From Oscillospiraceae bacterium (lineage in GTDB: Bacteria; Bacillota; Clostridia; Oscillospirales; Acutalibacteraceae), in NCBI GenBank assembly GCA_019422905.1, contig JAHZCM010000135.1, positions 1 to 5,338 on the forward strand: 5,338 nt of DNA. The letters run 5' to 3'. The notes beneath the pieces were generated by a model. The model saw only the letters and a program-made list of their open reading frames with translations, was not told the DNA's origin and ran no database searches. A program made the translations under genes and the position numbers. The stretch's first letter is position 1, and the number at the start of each line of letters is the position of its first letter. This document shows positions 1 through 4,819 of the stretch, in pieces.

Positions 1-321
1 ACCCATACAGATAAAGGCTATGCACAAAACGGATGCAAGGCTGAAAACAGCAAAGCATACAGTTTTGAGACGGTTTTTACAAAATCGGTTCAATAACGGA
101 TACAGCAGAAAGCCTGCCGCACTTACTCCGAGTGCATAATTCTGTGCCAATACGGTTTTATCCTCTGATACCATGCGGGAAAGCACATCTACAAATAGAT
201 ATTCCGCATTTAAAAACAGAAAGGTGAACAGTCCCATCAGAACAACAGCATTTATGTAAGAAATTCCATCCTTCTTTTTGAAACAGGCGCTTTGCGTGAT
301 TTTTATTAAAACATTGCTCAT
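1..321 (-). CDS. MFS-like multi-pass membrane protein, N-terminal part (runs off left edge)
   Basis: The first 107 codons of a membrane protein are visible; the rest lies beyond the left edge. After a short basic cytoplasmic start (residues 1-20) come hydrophobic stretches at about 22-42, 60-77 and 86-107. The turn between the second and third (NRFCKNRLK) is basic, where major facilitator proteins carry their loop 2-3 motif, so a 12-helix MFS-like fold is likely. The ATG at 321 is preceded by AGGGG at 331-335 with 9 bases spacing. That site directly follows the stop codon of the XRE gene, leaving a 14-base gap, so the two are co-transcribed and perhaps translationally coupled. In some Clostridia similar N-termini belong to transporter-like proteins ending in a LuxR-type DNA-binding domain; whether this one does cannot be seen. 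A drug or metabolite exporter controlled by the upstream repressor is the simpler reading. The substrate is unknown. Confidence 0.75.
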   Translation of the reverse strand, partial: MSNVLIKITQSACFKKKDGISYINAVVLMGLFTFLFLNAEYLFVDVLSRMVSEDKTVLAQNYALGVSAAGFLLYPLLNRFCKNRLKTVCFAVFSLASVLCIAFICMG

Positions 322-335
322 TGAAAAAATCCCCT

Positions 336-545
336 TCATATGCTGTTGTCACTGAACTCCATAATGTCATTGGGAGTACAATTTAATGCACCGCAAATTT
401 TGCCTACGATATCCACGGTTATGTTTTCACCTTTGTTCATCTTTGAAATGACATAGTTGCTGATCCCCGCCGCCTTTTCAAGGTCCTTCTTTTTCATATC
501 CTTGTCAATGAGCAGCTTCCAAAGTTTTTTATAGCTTACTGTCAT
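336..545 (-). CDS. XRE/Cro-C1 family helix-turn-helix repressor, small
   Basis: This is a 69-residue, single-domain Cro/C1-type DNA-binding protein. The five-helix HTH fills residues 6-64: KKKDLEKAAGISNYVISKMN (18-37) contains the turn and the recognition helix, and VDIVGKICGALNCTPNDIME (44-63) is the conserved closing segment of the family. There is no sensor domain. The start at 545 is chosen because GAGGAA (552-557) lies at suitable spacing and because the HTH begins there. A longer reading from a TTG at 656 would start inside the -35 box of the gene's own promoter and is not real. Short XRE proteins of this type are common on clostridial integrative elements, where they repress their own operon. 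Here the gene leads directly into the membrane protein at 321, so it probably controls that gene and itself through the palindrome at 643-657. That regulatory role is inference; the fold is clear. Confidence 0.9.
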   Translation of the reverse strand: MTVSYKKLWKLLIDKDMKKKDLEKAAGISNYVISKMNKGENITVDIVGKICGALNCTPNDIMEFSDNSI

Positions 546-627
546 ATCCGTTTCCTCGTTTCTTATATTCTTCATCATCGTGAGAAAAGAAATACTGTTA
601 TATGTTGGTACTGAGTTATTATGGTGT

Positions 628-656
628 ATTATAGCACAAATTCTTGAAAAATTCAA
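628..656 (-). promoter_or_regulatory. Promoter of the XRE repressor operon (extended -10)
   Basis: Read on the minus strand, TTGAAT (651-656) and TATAAT (628-633) are 17 bases apart, with TGC directly before the -10 box, which makes an extended -10 element. Transcription should start near 621, leaving a leader of about 75 bases before the ATG at 545. This is one of the two best promoters in the window. Confidence 0.8.
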
Positions 657-657
657 G
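643..657. promoter_or_regulatory. Palindromic operator candidate over the -35 box
   Basis: CTTGAA and TTCAAG form a perfect 6-base inverted repeat around a 3-base centre. It covers the -35 hexamer of the XRE promoter completely. A dimeric Cro-like protein bound here would block polymerase, so this is the natural candidate for autorepression by the protein encoded just downstream. The palindrome is directly visible; its use as an operator is inference. Confidence 0.5.
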
Positions 658-782
658 CAATTATAAAGCGATAAATTTATTTTTAAATGTTACGATGATT
701 ACCTATAATAGCTCAAACAGAATAACTGCCCGATGGTTTTCAGGTTTCTGTACTCATGCGAGGCTTTTTCGTTTTGTCAGTC

Positions 783-1922
783 CTATAAAGCTATCACCAG
801 ATATTTCGGTATGTGCTTTATATTTGTATTATGCATAACCCACTCACCAGCCAAAGCAAAATAGAAGCCGCCCTTTCTGTCGGCATAGACATATCGAATT
901 ACATCGTAATCGTCTTCGCCTAAGGTGTAGTGGATTTTGCCCCAGTCGTTGTTATGATCGGCACAGTATTCATATGTAACCGAGTTATCATCGGTGAATT
1001 TCAGCCGCAGTTCCACAATATGAATATACTCATCAATTGCAAGTTCAATCAGCATTTTCTCGTATGCACCGTTAACGATCTGGAAAGCTGTATCGGGCGA
1101 AGACAGCATATGCTCGGCGGCGAGGTCTATGTAGACTTTCCCTTTGCGGAGCAGCTTGACCGAATTTCCGTTTCCGTCTTTACTGAGCTCATATATTCCG
1201 TAACATTCCGGGCAAAAGCCGAGATGATCGGCAACCATACTACGCTCACGGTAATCAAGTGCTTCGTAGGCTGTAAACAGTGCTTCTGACTGCCACTGTT
1301 TGAAAAATAACCTTTCAGGATTGGAGGTAGTGTCAACCGTCACGTCCTCTGCCGTGCTCTCTCCGTCCTCGTCGACGTATTTACGGTAAAAATCGGTGTA
1401 GTGCGTGCTGTCGATTCCGGCACGGATGATTTCTTTGGTGTCCTTTACGCTTCTTCCAATTTCAGCGGAAATTATGGTTATCGTTTCATCATCAAACTTA
1501 TACTCATATTTTGCATACAGCGCCATTGCCTTTTTCAGCGCTCGGTATTCGTCCACGCTTTGCACGGAACAACCTGTCCGCATGGTACTGATATACTTGT
1601 CAATCTCGTTTTTGACATAATGCTCTTTGAAAATGAGGAACGGAACACCTGTGGAAATGTCATATTTCTGCAACGCCTTGTATATGCCGAAAACATACGC
1701 TTGCTTCAAATCGGCAAAATGCCCTTGCATGGCGTTTTCCTGCACGGTTTGCATAATGATTGTGTTCAGTCTCGGCTCGTAATAGTGAAAGAACCAACTG
1801 AGATATTTATCGTTCCTTTCAGCACAGTATAGAGCGATATATTCCTGTAAATCGTCTTTTTTCGGCGGTGCCGGTTTCATACGGTATAAATACAAATCTT
1901 CTGTCCACTTTTCGTTTTTCAC
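783..1922 (-). CDS. Sigma-70-like RNA polymerase sigma factor with C-terminal extension
   Basis: This 379-residue protein has the layout of a sigma-70 family factor. Residues 42-118 match region 2: DLKQAYVFGIYKALQKYD followed by a segment ending KNEIDKYIS corresponds to the core-binding helices and the -10 recognition helix. About 126-170 resembles region 3 (ETITIISAEIGRSVKDTKEI). Region 4.1 lies at about 214-236 (ALDYRERSMVADHLGF) and the region 4.2 HTH at about 266-296 (YIDLAAEHMLSSPDTAFQIV). Two features are odd: about 27 residues including CPEC (237-240) sit between 4.1 and 4.2, and about 80 residues follow region 4, where ordinary group 3 and 4 sigmas end. Such factors occur on clostridial conjugative elements and may direct element genes. 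The GTG at 1922 is chosen over the GTG at 1928 because AGAGGG (1932-1937) then has 9 rather than 3 bases spacing and the start overlaps an upstream mini-ORF stop (GTGA). A non-sigma DNA-binding protein built from the same fold remains possible. Confidence 0.75.
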   Translation of the reverse strand: MKNEKWTEDLYLYRMKPAPPKKDDLQEYIALYCAERNDKYLSWFFHYYEPRLNTIIMQTVQENAMQGHFADLKQAYVFGIYKALQKYDISTGVPFLIFKEHYVKNEIDKYISTMRTGCSVQSVDEYRALKKAMALYAKYEYKFDDETITIISAEIGRSVKDTKEIIRAGIDSTHYTDFYRKYVDEDGESTAEDVTVDTTSNPERLFFKQWQSEALFTAYEALDYRERSMVADHLGFCPECYGIYELSKDGNGNSVKLLRKGKVYIDLAAEHMLSSPDTAFQIVNGAYEKMLIELAIDEYIHIVELRLKFTDDNSVTYEYCADHNNDWGKIHYTLGEDDYDVIRYVYADRKGGFYFALAGEWVMHNTNIKHIPKYLVIAL

Positions 1923-1942
1923 CGACACACACCCTCTTTCAT
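1919..1942 (-). other. Mini-ORF MKEGVCR overlapping the sigma-like gene start
   Basis: A 7-codon reading frame ends in a TGA that overlaps the GTG of the sigma-like gene (GTGA at 1919-1922). An AGGA sequence lies upstream at about 1950-1953. The ribosome binding site of the sigma-like gene is inside this frame. It may serve translational coupling rather than encode a functional peptide. Very short frames like this also arise by chance. Confidence 0.2.
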
Positions 1943-1986
1943 TTTAAAGTCCTGTCCACCTCGGCGTATAACGCCTCTCGGCTCAT
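1939..1986 (-). other. Small ORF MSREALYAEVDRTLK, possible leader or remnant
   Basis: A 15-codon frame starts at ATG 1986 and ends in a TGA that overlaps the ATG of the next mini-ORF (ATGA at 1939-1942). The same frame stays open upstream, without a start codon, back to about 2022, giving PVARKKSSYRKD before the Met. The peptide is hydrophilic and protein-like, so it could be the C-terminal remnant of a broken gene or a short leader peptide. No convincing ribosome binding site precedes the ATG. A 5-base hairpin (GGCGT/ACGCC, 1963-1975) lies within it. Confidence 0.25.
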
Positions 1987-2033
1987 GTCTTTTCTATATG
2001 ATGACTTCTTCCGGGCAACCGGTTACATAGAAA

Positions 2034-2077
2034 ACACACAGGAAACCGGAGCTGTCACATCCGTTTTACCTGTGTGT
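2034..2077. repeat. Long imperfect inverted repeat, terminator-like on the minus strand
   Basis: The arms 2034-2050 and 2060-2077 pair with small interruptions: ACACACAGG with CCTGTGTGT, then an AAA/TTT block, then CGGA with TCCG, around a 9-base loop. On the minus strand the stem is followed by TTTT, so it could act as an intrinsic terminator between the tnpA remnant and the sigma-like gene. It could also be the end or attachment structure of a mobile element. Its role is not known. Confidence 0.5.
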
Positions 2078-2080
2078 GAT

Positions 2081-2167
2081 TCAGATGAGTGTTGCGAATA
2101 CTATGTGATATTGACATTTCCAACTCGTGTGTGATAGACTCATGGTGTCGTTAACTTGATTGTTCAT
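2081..2167 (-). pseudogene. tnpA: IS200-type transposase tnpA, truncated after about 26 codons
   Basis: The 28-residue frame opens with MNNQVNDTM and continues SLSHTSWKCQYHIVFA, which aligns residue for residue with the N-terminus of IS200 TnpA, the Y1 HUH single-strand transposase (SLAHTRWNCKYHIVFA in the enterobacterial protein). The family normally continues PKYRR and runs to about 150 residues. Here the sequence becomes TLI and stops at 2081, so homology is lost at about 2092. The HUH motif, the catalytic tyrosine and the rest of the enzyme are absent, so the product cannot transpose DNA. The start codon and a strong GGAGGA ribosome binding site (2175-2180) are intact. Identification of the family is firm; the cause of the truncation (deletion, or arrival of the neighbouring element) cannot be decided from this window. 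Confidence 0.85.
2111..2140 (+). promoter_or_regulatory. Antisense promoter inside the tnpA remnant
   Basis: A perfect TTGACA (2111-2116) is followed after 18 bases by TAGACT (2135-2140), preceded by TGA as an extended -10. It points against tnpA and would start near 2147. The -10 box is weak (4 of 6). Salmonella IS200 carries an equivalent antisense promoter in this part of tnpA, which raises confidence. Confidence 0.4.
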
Positions 2168-2176
2168 TTTAGCGTC

Positions 2177-2234
2177 CTCCGTTCTGGTTCTGTTGTGCGG
2201 TTGGTAGCCTCACTCCTATTCTACCTGTTCGGAG
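2177..2234 (-). promoter_or_regulatory. Leader structure sequestering the tnpA ribosome binding site
   Basis: In the minus-strand leader, CTCCG (2230-2234) can pair with CGGAG (2177-2181), which includes most of the Shine-Dalgarno GGAGG. Inside this stem GGTAG and CTACC (2221-2225 and 2203-2207) form a second 5-base stem. Sequestration of the binding site by a leader stem-loop is documented for IS200 and keeps transposase levels low. The stems are short. Confidence 0.4.
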
Positions 2235-2262
2235 TTTTCTTACACTAAAGTTACTGTACATT

Positions 2263-2288
2263 CCACCTGCTTAGCAGGTGGTTTTTTT
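2263..2288 (+). terminator. IS200 left-end hairpin, acting as plus-strand terminator
   Basis: CCACCTGC-TTA-GCAGGTGG is a perfect 8-base stem with a 3-base loop, directly followed by seven T on the plus strand. It can terminate the antisense RNA. In IS200 elements this left-end hairpin also protects against incoming transcription and, as single-stranded DNA, is the structure TnpA recognises. Confidence 0.75.
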
Positions 2289-2296
2289 ATCGGTAT

Positions 2297-2330
2297 AACA
2301 AGAAGCGGCGGGCACAGGCCCGCCGCCTTT
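2297..2330 (-). terminator. Intrinsic terminator of the kinase-alaX operon
   Basis: A perfect 9-base GC-only stem (GCGGCGGGC at 2305-2313 with GCCCGCCGC at 2318-2326) surrounds a 4-base loop, about 36 bases after the alaX stop codon. On the minus strand it is followed by TTCTTGTT. On the plus strand it is followed by CTTTCTGTTT, so it may work in both directions. Confidence 0.75.
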
Positions 2331-2365
2331 CTGTTTCAAAAAAGTGGAAACGCCGCTGCGGCCGC

Positions 2366-3586
2366 TCACTCCGGCTGCGCCGGCATCTCTCCGCGCCTAT
2401 ACCTATCTATCAGCTCCGCCATGCGTCTTTCGGAATCCGGCACTTTGGGGAAGCTGCCCTGCGCCAGCTTTTGATTTCCACCGCCCTTCGCACCAAGCAT
2501 CCCGTTGATTTTCTGCGCCGTATCCCGGCAGTCCACCGGACACGCGCCGCCGGCTGCGCAGATGTAGCGGTATCGCACTCCTTCCGCACAGAAGAGCAGG
2601 GCAAAAAGGTCTTTTGCTTTACACAGCGCTTCAGCAATTGTTTTACCGGTTTCAAAGTCAAAGGGCAGCACTTCCGCGACAAGCCGATAGCCTTCACAGC
2701 TCACGGCATTTTTCATAAGCCGCTCGCCATACAGCTCTGCGAGTTGCGCATTCTTTTGACGCAGCTCCGCATGCAGCGCGGCAAGCTGTTCTTCTTTACG
2801 CTGTACCGCGTTCCAAACACCCTCCGGCCTGACGGAAAGCTGCGCAGCCGTATGGCGCAGTTCCCGATTTTCCAGCGCAAACCACCGCAGCGCCAGCGCG
2901 CCGCAGACAAACGCGATACGGCAGCCCTGCTTATAACGCGCGTGCTCCAGCACCTTGATGATCCCCACCGGCGCGGTGTGCGCAAAATGCGTGCCGCAGC
3001 AGGTGCACATTTCCCCGCCCTCAATCTCCACAATCCGCACTTCACCCCGCAGCTTTTCGTTTTTCTTGCGCAGGGGCAAATTCTCTAATTCGCCCGTGTC
3101 CACCGTAAAAATGCGAATCGGCCGGTTCGCCCAAACCATTTCATTGGCAAACGCCTCGCCTTCCCGGATCTCCGCATCGGTCAGTTCGCGATCGAGGTCG
3201 ATCGTGACGAGCTCTTCCGACATGTGAAAGCCGATATTTTCCGCGCCGAATAGATGTGCATATGCAAAAGAAAGCAGATGCTCGCCGGTATGCTGTTGGG
3301 TATGCACAAGACGCGCGCGGCGATCTGCGGCAATATGCACGGCTTCCCCCGGCGTAAAGGGCTTATCCGTTTGATGCAGAACCGTATCGTTCGTCTCGCG
3401 GCAGTGCAGGATCTTCGCACCGTTCATTCGCCCGGTGTCGCTCAACTGCCCGCCGCCCTCCGGGAACAGGGATGTTCGGTCCGTTTCCACGTCAAAGGTT
3501 CCGTCCGCCCGCGCTGTGCAGGCCGTGACGACTGCCTCACATTCGAGCGCTTCCATATCCTTGAGATACAATTCTTCACAACGCAT
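2366..3586 (-). CDS. AlaX-L type alanyl-tRNA editing hydrolase
   Basis: This 406-residue protein resembles the editing and C-terminal parts of alanyl-tRNA synthetase without the aminoacylation core. Free enzymes of this class remove serine or glycine wrongly attached to tRNA-Ala in the cytoplasm. FPEGGGQLSDTG (41-52) is the conserved editing-site loop. The zinc ligands are present as HTGEH (H99, H103) and CCGTH (C196, H200), the HxxxH plus CxxxH pair of the family. Residues 262-292 are a probable coiled coil, and the end resembles a DHHA1 domain with GGGNQKLAQGSFP (368-380). The length fits the long AlaX-L subclass. The ATG at 3586 is chosen because AGGAGG (3595-3600) lies 8 bases upstream; the frame extends 45 codons further, into the intergenic gap and the kinase gene, without support. 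It follows the kinase-like gene by 40 bases and is the last gene of that operon. The exact mischarged substrate cannot be read from sequence. Confidence 0.93.
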   Translation of the reverse strand: MRCEELYLKDMEALECEAVVTACTARADGTFDVETDRTSLFPEGGGQLSDTGRMNGAKILHCRETNDTVLHQTDKPFTPGEAVHIAADRRARLVHTQQHTGEHLLSFAYAHLFGAENIGFHMSEELVTIDLDRELTDAEIREGEAFANEMVWANRPIRIFTVDTGELENLPLRKKNEKLRGEVRIVEIEGGEMCTCCGTHFAHTAPVGIIKVLEHARYKQGCRIAFVCGALALRWFALENRELRHTAAQLSVRPEGVWNAVQRKEEQLAALHAELRQKNAQLAELYGERLMKNAVSCEGYRLVAEVLPFDFETGKTIAEALCKAKDLFALLFCAEGVRYRYICAAGGACPVDCRDTAQKINGMLGAKGGGNQKLAQGSFPKVPDSERRMAELIDRYRRGEMPAQPE

Positions 3587-3626
3587 ATTGATTTCCTCCT
3601 GCAAGCCGCACCGCCCCGGCACGCGG

Positions 3627-4178
3627 CTATACGCCAAAGATCCGAAAGCCGTTTTGCCGCAGCTTTTCCTGTATGTACCGCGCACTTTCTTCAGCCGTCT
3701 GGCCGCCGGTATCGACGGCATGCGCCTCGTATTCTCCCAGATCCGAAAAGGAATTCCACAGCGCCGTTACAATCTCCGGAGTCAGCGGGAATTCTTTGCG
3801 CTTCTCCCGATTCATCGCGCGCATGACCGTTTCCCGCACGTTGGGGCGGAGAACAACGTACCGCACATCTAAGCCCTCTTCGGACAGACGAAGCCAAGGC
3901 CCTAGGAACCACGGCCCGATGATGCCGTCCACATAGACCTCATAGCCGCCCTGCGTATACCGTTTCGCGCTTGCCGCAACGGCTTCCACCACCGTTTCAT
4001 TTTGATCGCCCGATTCGTTCCGCCATGGAGCAATATATCCCTTACGAATATACCGGTAAAAATCATCGCTGTGCAGATGCGCCGTATATTCGCTTTCCGC
4101 GCATTCGGCCATGATTCGGGATACGCTGGTCTTTCCGGCTCCCGCCGGTCCCGAAATCAAGATGATTCGCGCCGCCAT
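3627..4178 (-). CDS. P-loop nucleotide-kinase-like protein (AAA_33-type)
   Basis: This 183-residue cytoplasmic protein has a kinase-like P-loop fold. Residues 10-17 (GPAGAGKT) are the Walker A motif. HSDDFYRYIRKGY (36-48) has the acidic pair that small-molecule kinases such as gluconate or shikimate kinase use near the substrate. VYVDGIIGPW (81-90) is the Walker B strand. The Arg-rich stretch 111-128 (RPNVRETVMRAMNREKRK) looks like the lid that closes over ATP. The size fits P-loop kinases rather than AAA+ machines. The phosphate acceptor is unknown; relatives include antibiotic and sugar phosphotransferases, so a small molecule is likely. The ATG at 4178 has GAGAGGG (4184-4190) upstream at 5 bases; a start at 4196 would lack a binding site. 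The gene precedes alaX by 40 bases, hinting at co-expression, though no shared pathway is established. Confidence 0.85.
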   Translation of the reverse strand: MAARIILISGPAGAGKTSVSRIMAECAESEYTAHLHSDDFYRYIRKGYIAPWRNESGDQNETVVEAVAASAKRYTQGGYEVYVDGIIGPWFLGPWLRLSEEGLDVRYVVLRPNVRETVMRAMNREKRKEFPLTPEIVTALWNSFSDLGEYEAHAVDTGGQTAEESARYIQEKLRQNGFRIFGV

Positions 4179-4209
4179 ATTTACCCTCTCTTTCATGCCG
4201 GGCCGAAAA

Positions 4210-4223
4210 GCCTGCTTTCAGGC
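4210..4223 (-). promoter_or_regulatory. Leader hairpin before the kinase gene, possible attenuator
   Basis: On the minus strand GCCTG-AAAG-CAGGC is followed at once by TTTT, about 32 bases before the kinase start. If transcription begins near 4240 this lies in the short leader and could end some transcripts early. The stem is only 5 bases, so it may be insignificant. Confidence 0.25.
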
Positions 4224-4245
4224 CCCGCCTTTCACCTAAAACCCT

Positions 4246-4274
4246 ACTGTATACCGTCAAACCTTCGGCGTCTA
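4246..4274 (-). promoter_or_regulatory. Weak promoter candidate for the kinase-alaX operon
   Basis: TAGACG (4269-4274) and TACAGT (4246-4251) are 17 bases apart on the minus strand, each matching 4 of 6 consensus bases. The site begins right after the terminator of the upstream SEC-C gene, where an independent promoter is expected. Without it the operon would depend on read-through. Confidence 0.3.
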
Positions 4275-4302
4275 TAAAAAATGCGCAGGAAGCCCCGCGC
4301 AT
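4274..4302 (-). terminator. Intrinsic terminator of the SEC-C gene
   Basis: On the minus strand ATGCGCGGG-GCTT-CCTGCGCAT forms a 9-base stem with one G-U pair, whose last T begins a run of T residues ending at 4276. It lies about 18 bases after the SEC-C stop codon. Confidence 0.75.
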
Positions 4303-4320
4303 CTTCTCCTGTGCCCGCAT

Positions 4321-4812
4321 TCAGCGGCCACAGCACTTCTTGTATTTCTTGCCGCTTCCGCAGGGGCAGGGATCGTTCCGGCCAATCTTCGGACCCTTCA
4401 CGACGGTTGTGGAGGATTTCTGCTCTTTATACAGCTCGCGGCGGCGCTCTTCGGTGAGAATCGGTCCCCACTCGGGCAGCGTGTAAAGCCATTCCGCCTT
4501 CGCGGCGACCATGTTGTAGTAGAGCTTCTCCGGATCGTAATCGAGCGAAACCTCTGTCTCTGCCGTCATATTCTCCAGATCGTTCGCGGCTTTCAGGCTG
4601 TCGTTGATGCCGTCCAGAAATCCGGTCATCTCAATCAAGTCTACACCGAATTTCTCCGCCAGCGCCTGTACGGTACCGGTGATCGGCTCGCTCTTCAAAA
4701 GCTCCGCATAAAAATCCTTTTCACGGAGAAAATACGCCGCCCAATACTGCTGTGCGTCGGGCTGCGCAGATTTTTTATCGGCAAAATCCTGCCAATCCTT
4801 TAAAAGTGCCAT
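4321..4812 (-). CDS. SEC-C motif (zinc-binding) domain protein
   Basis: This is a 163-residue soluble protein ending in a complete SEC-C motif: DPCPCGSGKKYKKCC (147-161), with Cys149, Cys151, Cys160 and Cys161 as the four zinc ligands. The same motif closes the SecA translocase, where it binds zinc and contacts SecB or ribosomes; in small stand-alone proteins the partner is mostly unknown. The N-terminal 140 residues are helical and acidic (WQDFADKKSAQ, then ALAEKFGVDLIEMTGFLDGI at 50-69). They show no enzyme motif that I recognise, so this part may be an adaptor. The ATG at 4812 is supported by AAGGAAG upstream and by the promoter at 4937-4965. The frame stays open 76 codons further but that part is leader RNA. 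The gene has its own promoter and terminator and so is a single-gene unit. The SEC-C assignment is firm; the cellular role is not. Confidence 0.9.
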   Translation of the reverse strand: MALLKDWQDFADKKSAQPDAQQYWAAYFLREKDFYAELLKSEPITGTVQALAEKFGVDLIEMTGFLDGINDSLKAANDLENMTAETEVSLDYDPEKLYYNMVAAKAEWLYTLPEWGPILTEERRRELYKEQKSSTTVVKGPKIGRNDPCPCGSGKKYKKCCGR

Positions 4813-4819
4813 TTCTTTT

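Larger units (their letters stand above)
2147..2289 (+). ncRNA. Candidate art200-like antisense RNA to tnpA
   Basis: The transcript would run from about 2147, complementary to the tnpA start codon (2165-2167), its ribosome binding site (2175-2180) and leader, to the hairpin plus T run at 2263-2288. The length would be about 140 bases. In Salmonella IS200 the art200 RNA pairs with the same region and represses transposase synthesis; the analogy is established knowledge, its operation here is inference. With tnpA truncated it has no remaining cis target of use. Confidence 0.35.
2093..2290 (-). mobile_element. IS200-type insertion sequence remnant (left end, leader and 5' end of tnpA)
   Basis: From right to left the relic contains the left-end hairpin (2263-2281), a leader of about 95 bases, the ribosome binding site and the truncated tnpA. 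IS200/IS605-family elements have subterminal hairpins rather than inverted terminal repeats, which fits. The outer boundary cannot be fixed exactly and is placed near the A/T run at 2282-2290. The element sits just beyond the terminator of the alaX operon, a typical harmless landing site. No right end and no tnpB are visible. Confidence 0.75.

Noticed and set aside
158..370. 70-residue minus-strand frame
   Set aside because: It lies in another frame over the MFS-like gene and the XRE gene end, has low-quality composition and no ribosome binding site.
546..656. N-terminal extension of the XRE protein from a TTG at 656
   Set aside because: The extension starts inside the -35 box and runs through the -10 of the gene's own promoter, and GAGGAA supports the ATG at 545.
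680..708. Possible plus-strand promoter (TATAAT at 703-708)
   Set aside because: The -35 match is weak, the area is AT-rich, and no supported gene lies downstream on that strand.
735..775. Terminator after the sigma-like gene
   Set aside because: The only pairing (CTC/GAG around ATGC) is too short, and the T run faces the plus strand.
1401..1832. 143-residue plus-strand frame opposite the sigma-like gene
   Set aside because: No ribosome binding site or recognisable motif, and the opposite strand shows sigma regions 2 and 3.
2034..2077. CRISPR-like or tandem repeat
   Set aside because: It is a single hairpin; there are no repeated units with spacers.
2471..3088. Long plus-strand frame antisense to alaX
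   Set aside because: It mirrors a well-supported AlaX gene with all zinc ligands; GC-rich codon use opens opposite frames by chance.
3254..3872. Plus-strand frames opposite alaX and the kinase gene
   Set aside because: Cysteine- and arginine-rich translations without family motifs, without binding sites, fully opposite two recognisable genes.
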